Positions 62,858 to 64,000 of a stretch of DNA of 64,000 nucleotides are shown here, one piece after another. Position 1 is the stretch's first letter; each line of letters starts with the position of its first letter. The notes below the pieces were generated by a model, which saw only the letters and a program-made list of their open reading frames with translations, searched no databases and was not told the DNA's origin. This DNA comes from Shinisaurus crocodilurus (Eukaryota; Chordata; Lepidosauria; Squamata; Shinisauridae), in contig CM037879.1 of the NCBI GenBank assembly GCA_021292165.1, positions 261,213,921 through 261,277,920 on the forward strand. Reading direction: 5' to 3'. The position numbers and the translations under genes were made by a program.

Positions 62858-63106
62858 CAGTAATACCTTGGATTGCAAGTAACTTTGTTTGAGAGCGTTT
62901 TGCAAGACAAGCAAATTTTTAAATATTTTTTTTATTTTTTTTTTACTTGATATACAAGCAACGTCTTGCAATACAAGTACTGTAGTACAGCTTAAATTAA
63001 AAATCTCTGTACCAATTTTTTTCGGGGGATTTCATTTTGATATGAGTGTTTTGGATTACAAGCATGTTTCCGGAACGAATTATGCTCTCAATCCAAGGTA
63101 TGACTG
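62858..63106 (-). mobile_element. pogo-like MITE, copy 7
   Basis: CAGTAATACCTTGGATTG start, GGTATGACTG end, TA flanks. Confidence 0.88.
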
Positions 63107-63159
63107 TATTGATAATACACAGGAATGGAAACAAGCAATTTGATGTGCTGCCAGACTTT

Positions 63160-63217
63160 GTGCATGTTTATCCAGACAGGCATATATTGTGCATGTTTAT
63201 CCAGACAGGCATATATA
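63160..63217. repeat. ~30 bp tandem duplication
   Basis: GTGCATGTTTATCCAGACAG plus GCATATAT occurs twice in a row. Confidence 0.95.
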
Positions 63218-63710
63218 CTTCTCTTTTCATTCAATGGGACTTACTTCTAAGTAAGTGTGCAAAGGATTGCAGCTGTTCCTATGTTTATGTAAGGGCAAGT
63301 CCCACTGAATTCAATGGGACTTAGTAAAAAAGAAAGAAGAAGATCTGTTTTGCACTGCTGCCTTAAGCAACACTTGTAAAAATAGCACAGGTAGGGTTTG
63401 CAAGGTTCCTTCAGGGTCAGGAAGCAAAGCCTGGGAGATAAATGGTGGTGGCTCGGGCCTGATTTGGGTGGAGCCTGATGAACCTAGGGAGGAACTAATA
63501 GCAAAATGTCTCCTAAAACCAAACAATGTTCTGGTCCCCACCCTGAGATTTTATTCCTTCTCCTGAAGATCTTGATGAGGATAAAAGAGGAATTTTCTTC
63601 TTCTTAATATATTACACTATATGTATCATTATATACAGTATTCAGTTTGTATTTTTAGTTCATTTCAATTATACTGTCACCATATATTTCTAATGTATTG
63701 AACATGACAT

Positions 63711-63766
63711 AGGCAGAGGTGTACCGTAGTCATAAATAGGCAGAGGTGTACCGTAGTCATAAATGT
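63711..63766. repeat. ~28 bp tandem duplication
   Basis: AGGCAGAGGTGTACCGTAGT plus CATAAAT occurs twice in a row. Confidence 0.95.
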
Positions 63767-64000
63767 TGAAGGGCAGGCACTCATCATGACAGTGCCCATA
63801 GCCACGCCCCCAAGGAGAGTCCAAAAATGCAGGTCACTGTGTTGATCCATGTCAACAAACCTGTTAAAGCAGCTTTCGTGTCCATCAAGAGCATGCCTTT
63901 TGTAAAGCTAATGGGCCTTAATTGCCCATTCAAGACCAAGCCACCGCAAAATACTTTGCATTACAACCGGGAACAAGATATCCTTGCTGGGAAAATTCCT

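Noticed and set aside
1..64000. CRISPR array or bacterial operon
   Set aside because: Introns, SINEs and LINEs show vertebrate nuclear DNA; the tandem repeats lack the spacer structure of CRISPR.

Overview
The window is nuclear DNA of a vertebrate, almost certainly a squamate reptile (lizard or snake). It holds one cellular protein-coding gene, the circadian repressor cryptochrome 1 (CRY1), in a repeat-rich background. The squamate call rests on sauropsid-type C-terminal CRY1 exons, six copies of a tRNA-derived SINE resembling Sauria SINEs, a near full-length CR1 LINE, L2 LINEs, and DIRS-type tyrosine-recombinase retrotransposons. The species cannot be named from the sequence alone.

CRY1 lies on the minus strand. 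Eleven coding exons could be placed with GT-AG splice sites and a continuous reading phase: exon 1 at 48906-49063, exons 2-11 between 19968 and 4066. Together they encode 563 codons plus one base, covering the photolyase-homology region, the FAD pocket, the Trp triad (W320, W374, W397) and most of the tail. The last coding exon is not visible and should lie left of base 1, beyond a DIRS element that occupies 1-2794. Intron 1 is about 29 kb. The promoter lies in a CpG island (about 48860-50180) with an inverted CCAAT box, a CACGTG E-box, a CACGTT E'-box and a CRE-like site.

Region by region: 1-2794, 5' part of DIRS copy 1 (minus strand). 2795-20000, CRY1 exons 11 to 2, with a candidate solo LTR (13212-14202, itself hit by a pogo-like MITE) and a CR1 LINE (14226-18280) with esterase-type ORF1 and endonuclease/RT ORF2. 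20000-48900, intron 1, with SINEs, MITEs, L2 fragments, a GC-rich purine/pyrimidine block (34380-35290), a full DIRS element (36686-42697), an L2 LINE (43035-44862) and a small cluster of RORE and RFX-like sites near 28.8 kb. 49064-64000, the CRY1 upstream flank; no further gene was recognised. It holds a degenerate ~145 bp tandem array (51700-52330), a second candidate LTR with internal ~45 bp tandem repeats (54183-55452), a 1.6 kb hAT-like element (58054-59640) and four of the seven pogo-like MITEs in its outer part or border.

The host biology here is one gene, its promoter and candidate intronic control sites. Everything else supportable is mobile or simple-repeat DNA. The most informative items are the coding (GGAAAT)n repeat in the CRY1 tail, the intronic RORE/X-box cluster, the young DIRS element with its methyltransferase-like domain and RS-rich Gag, and the CR1 copy with its SGNH-esterase ORF1.
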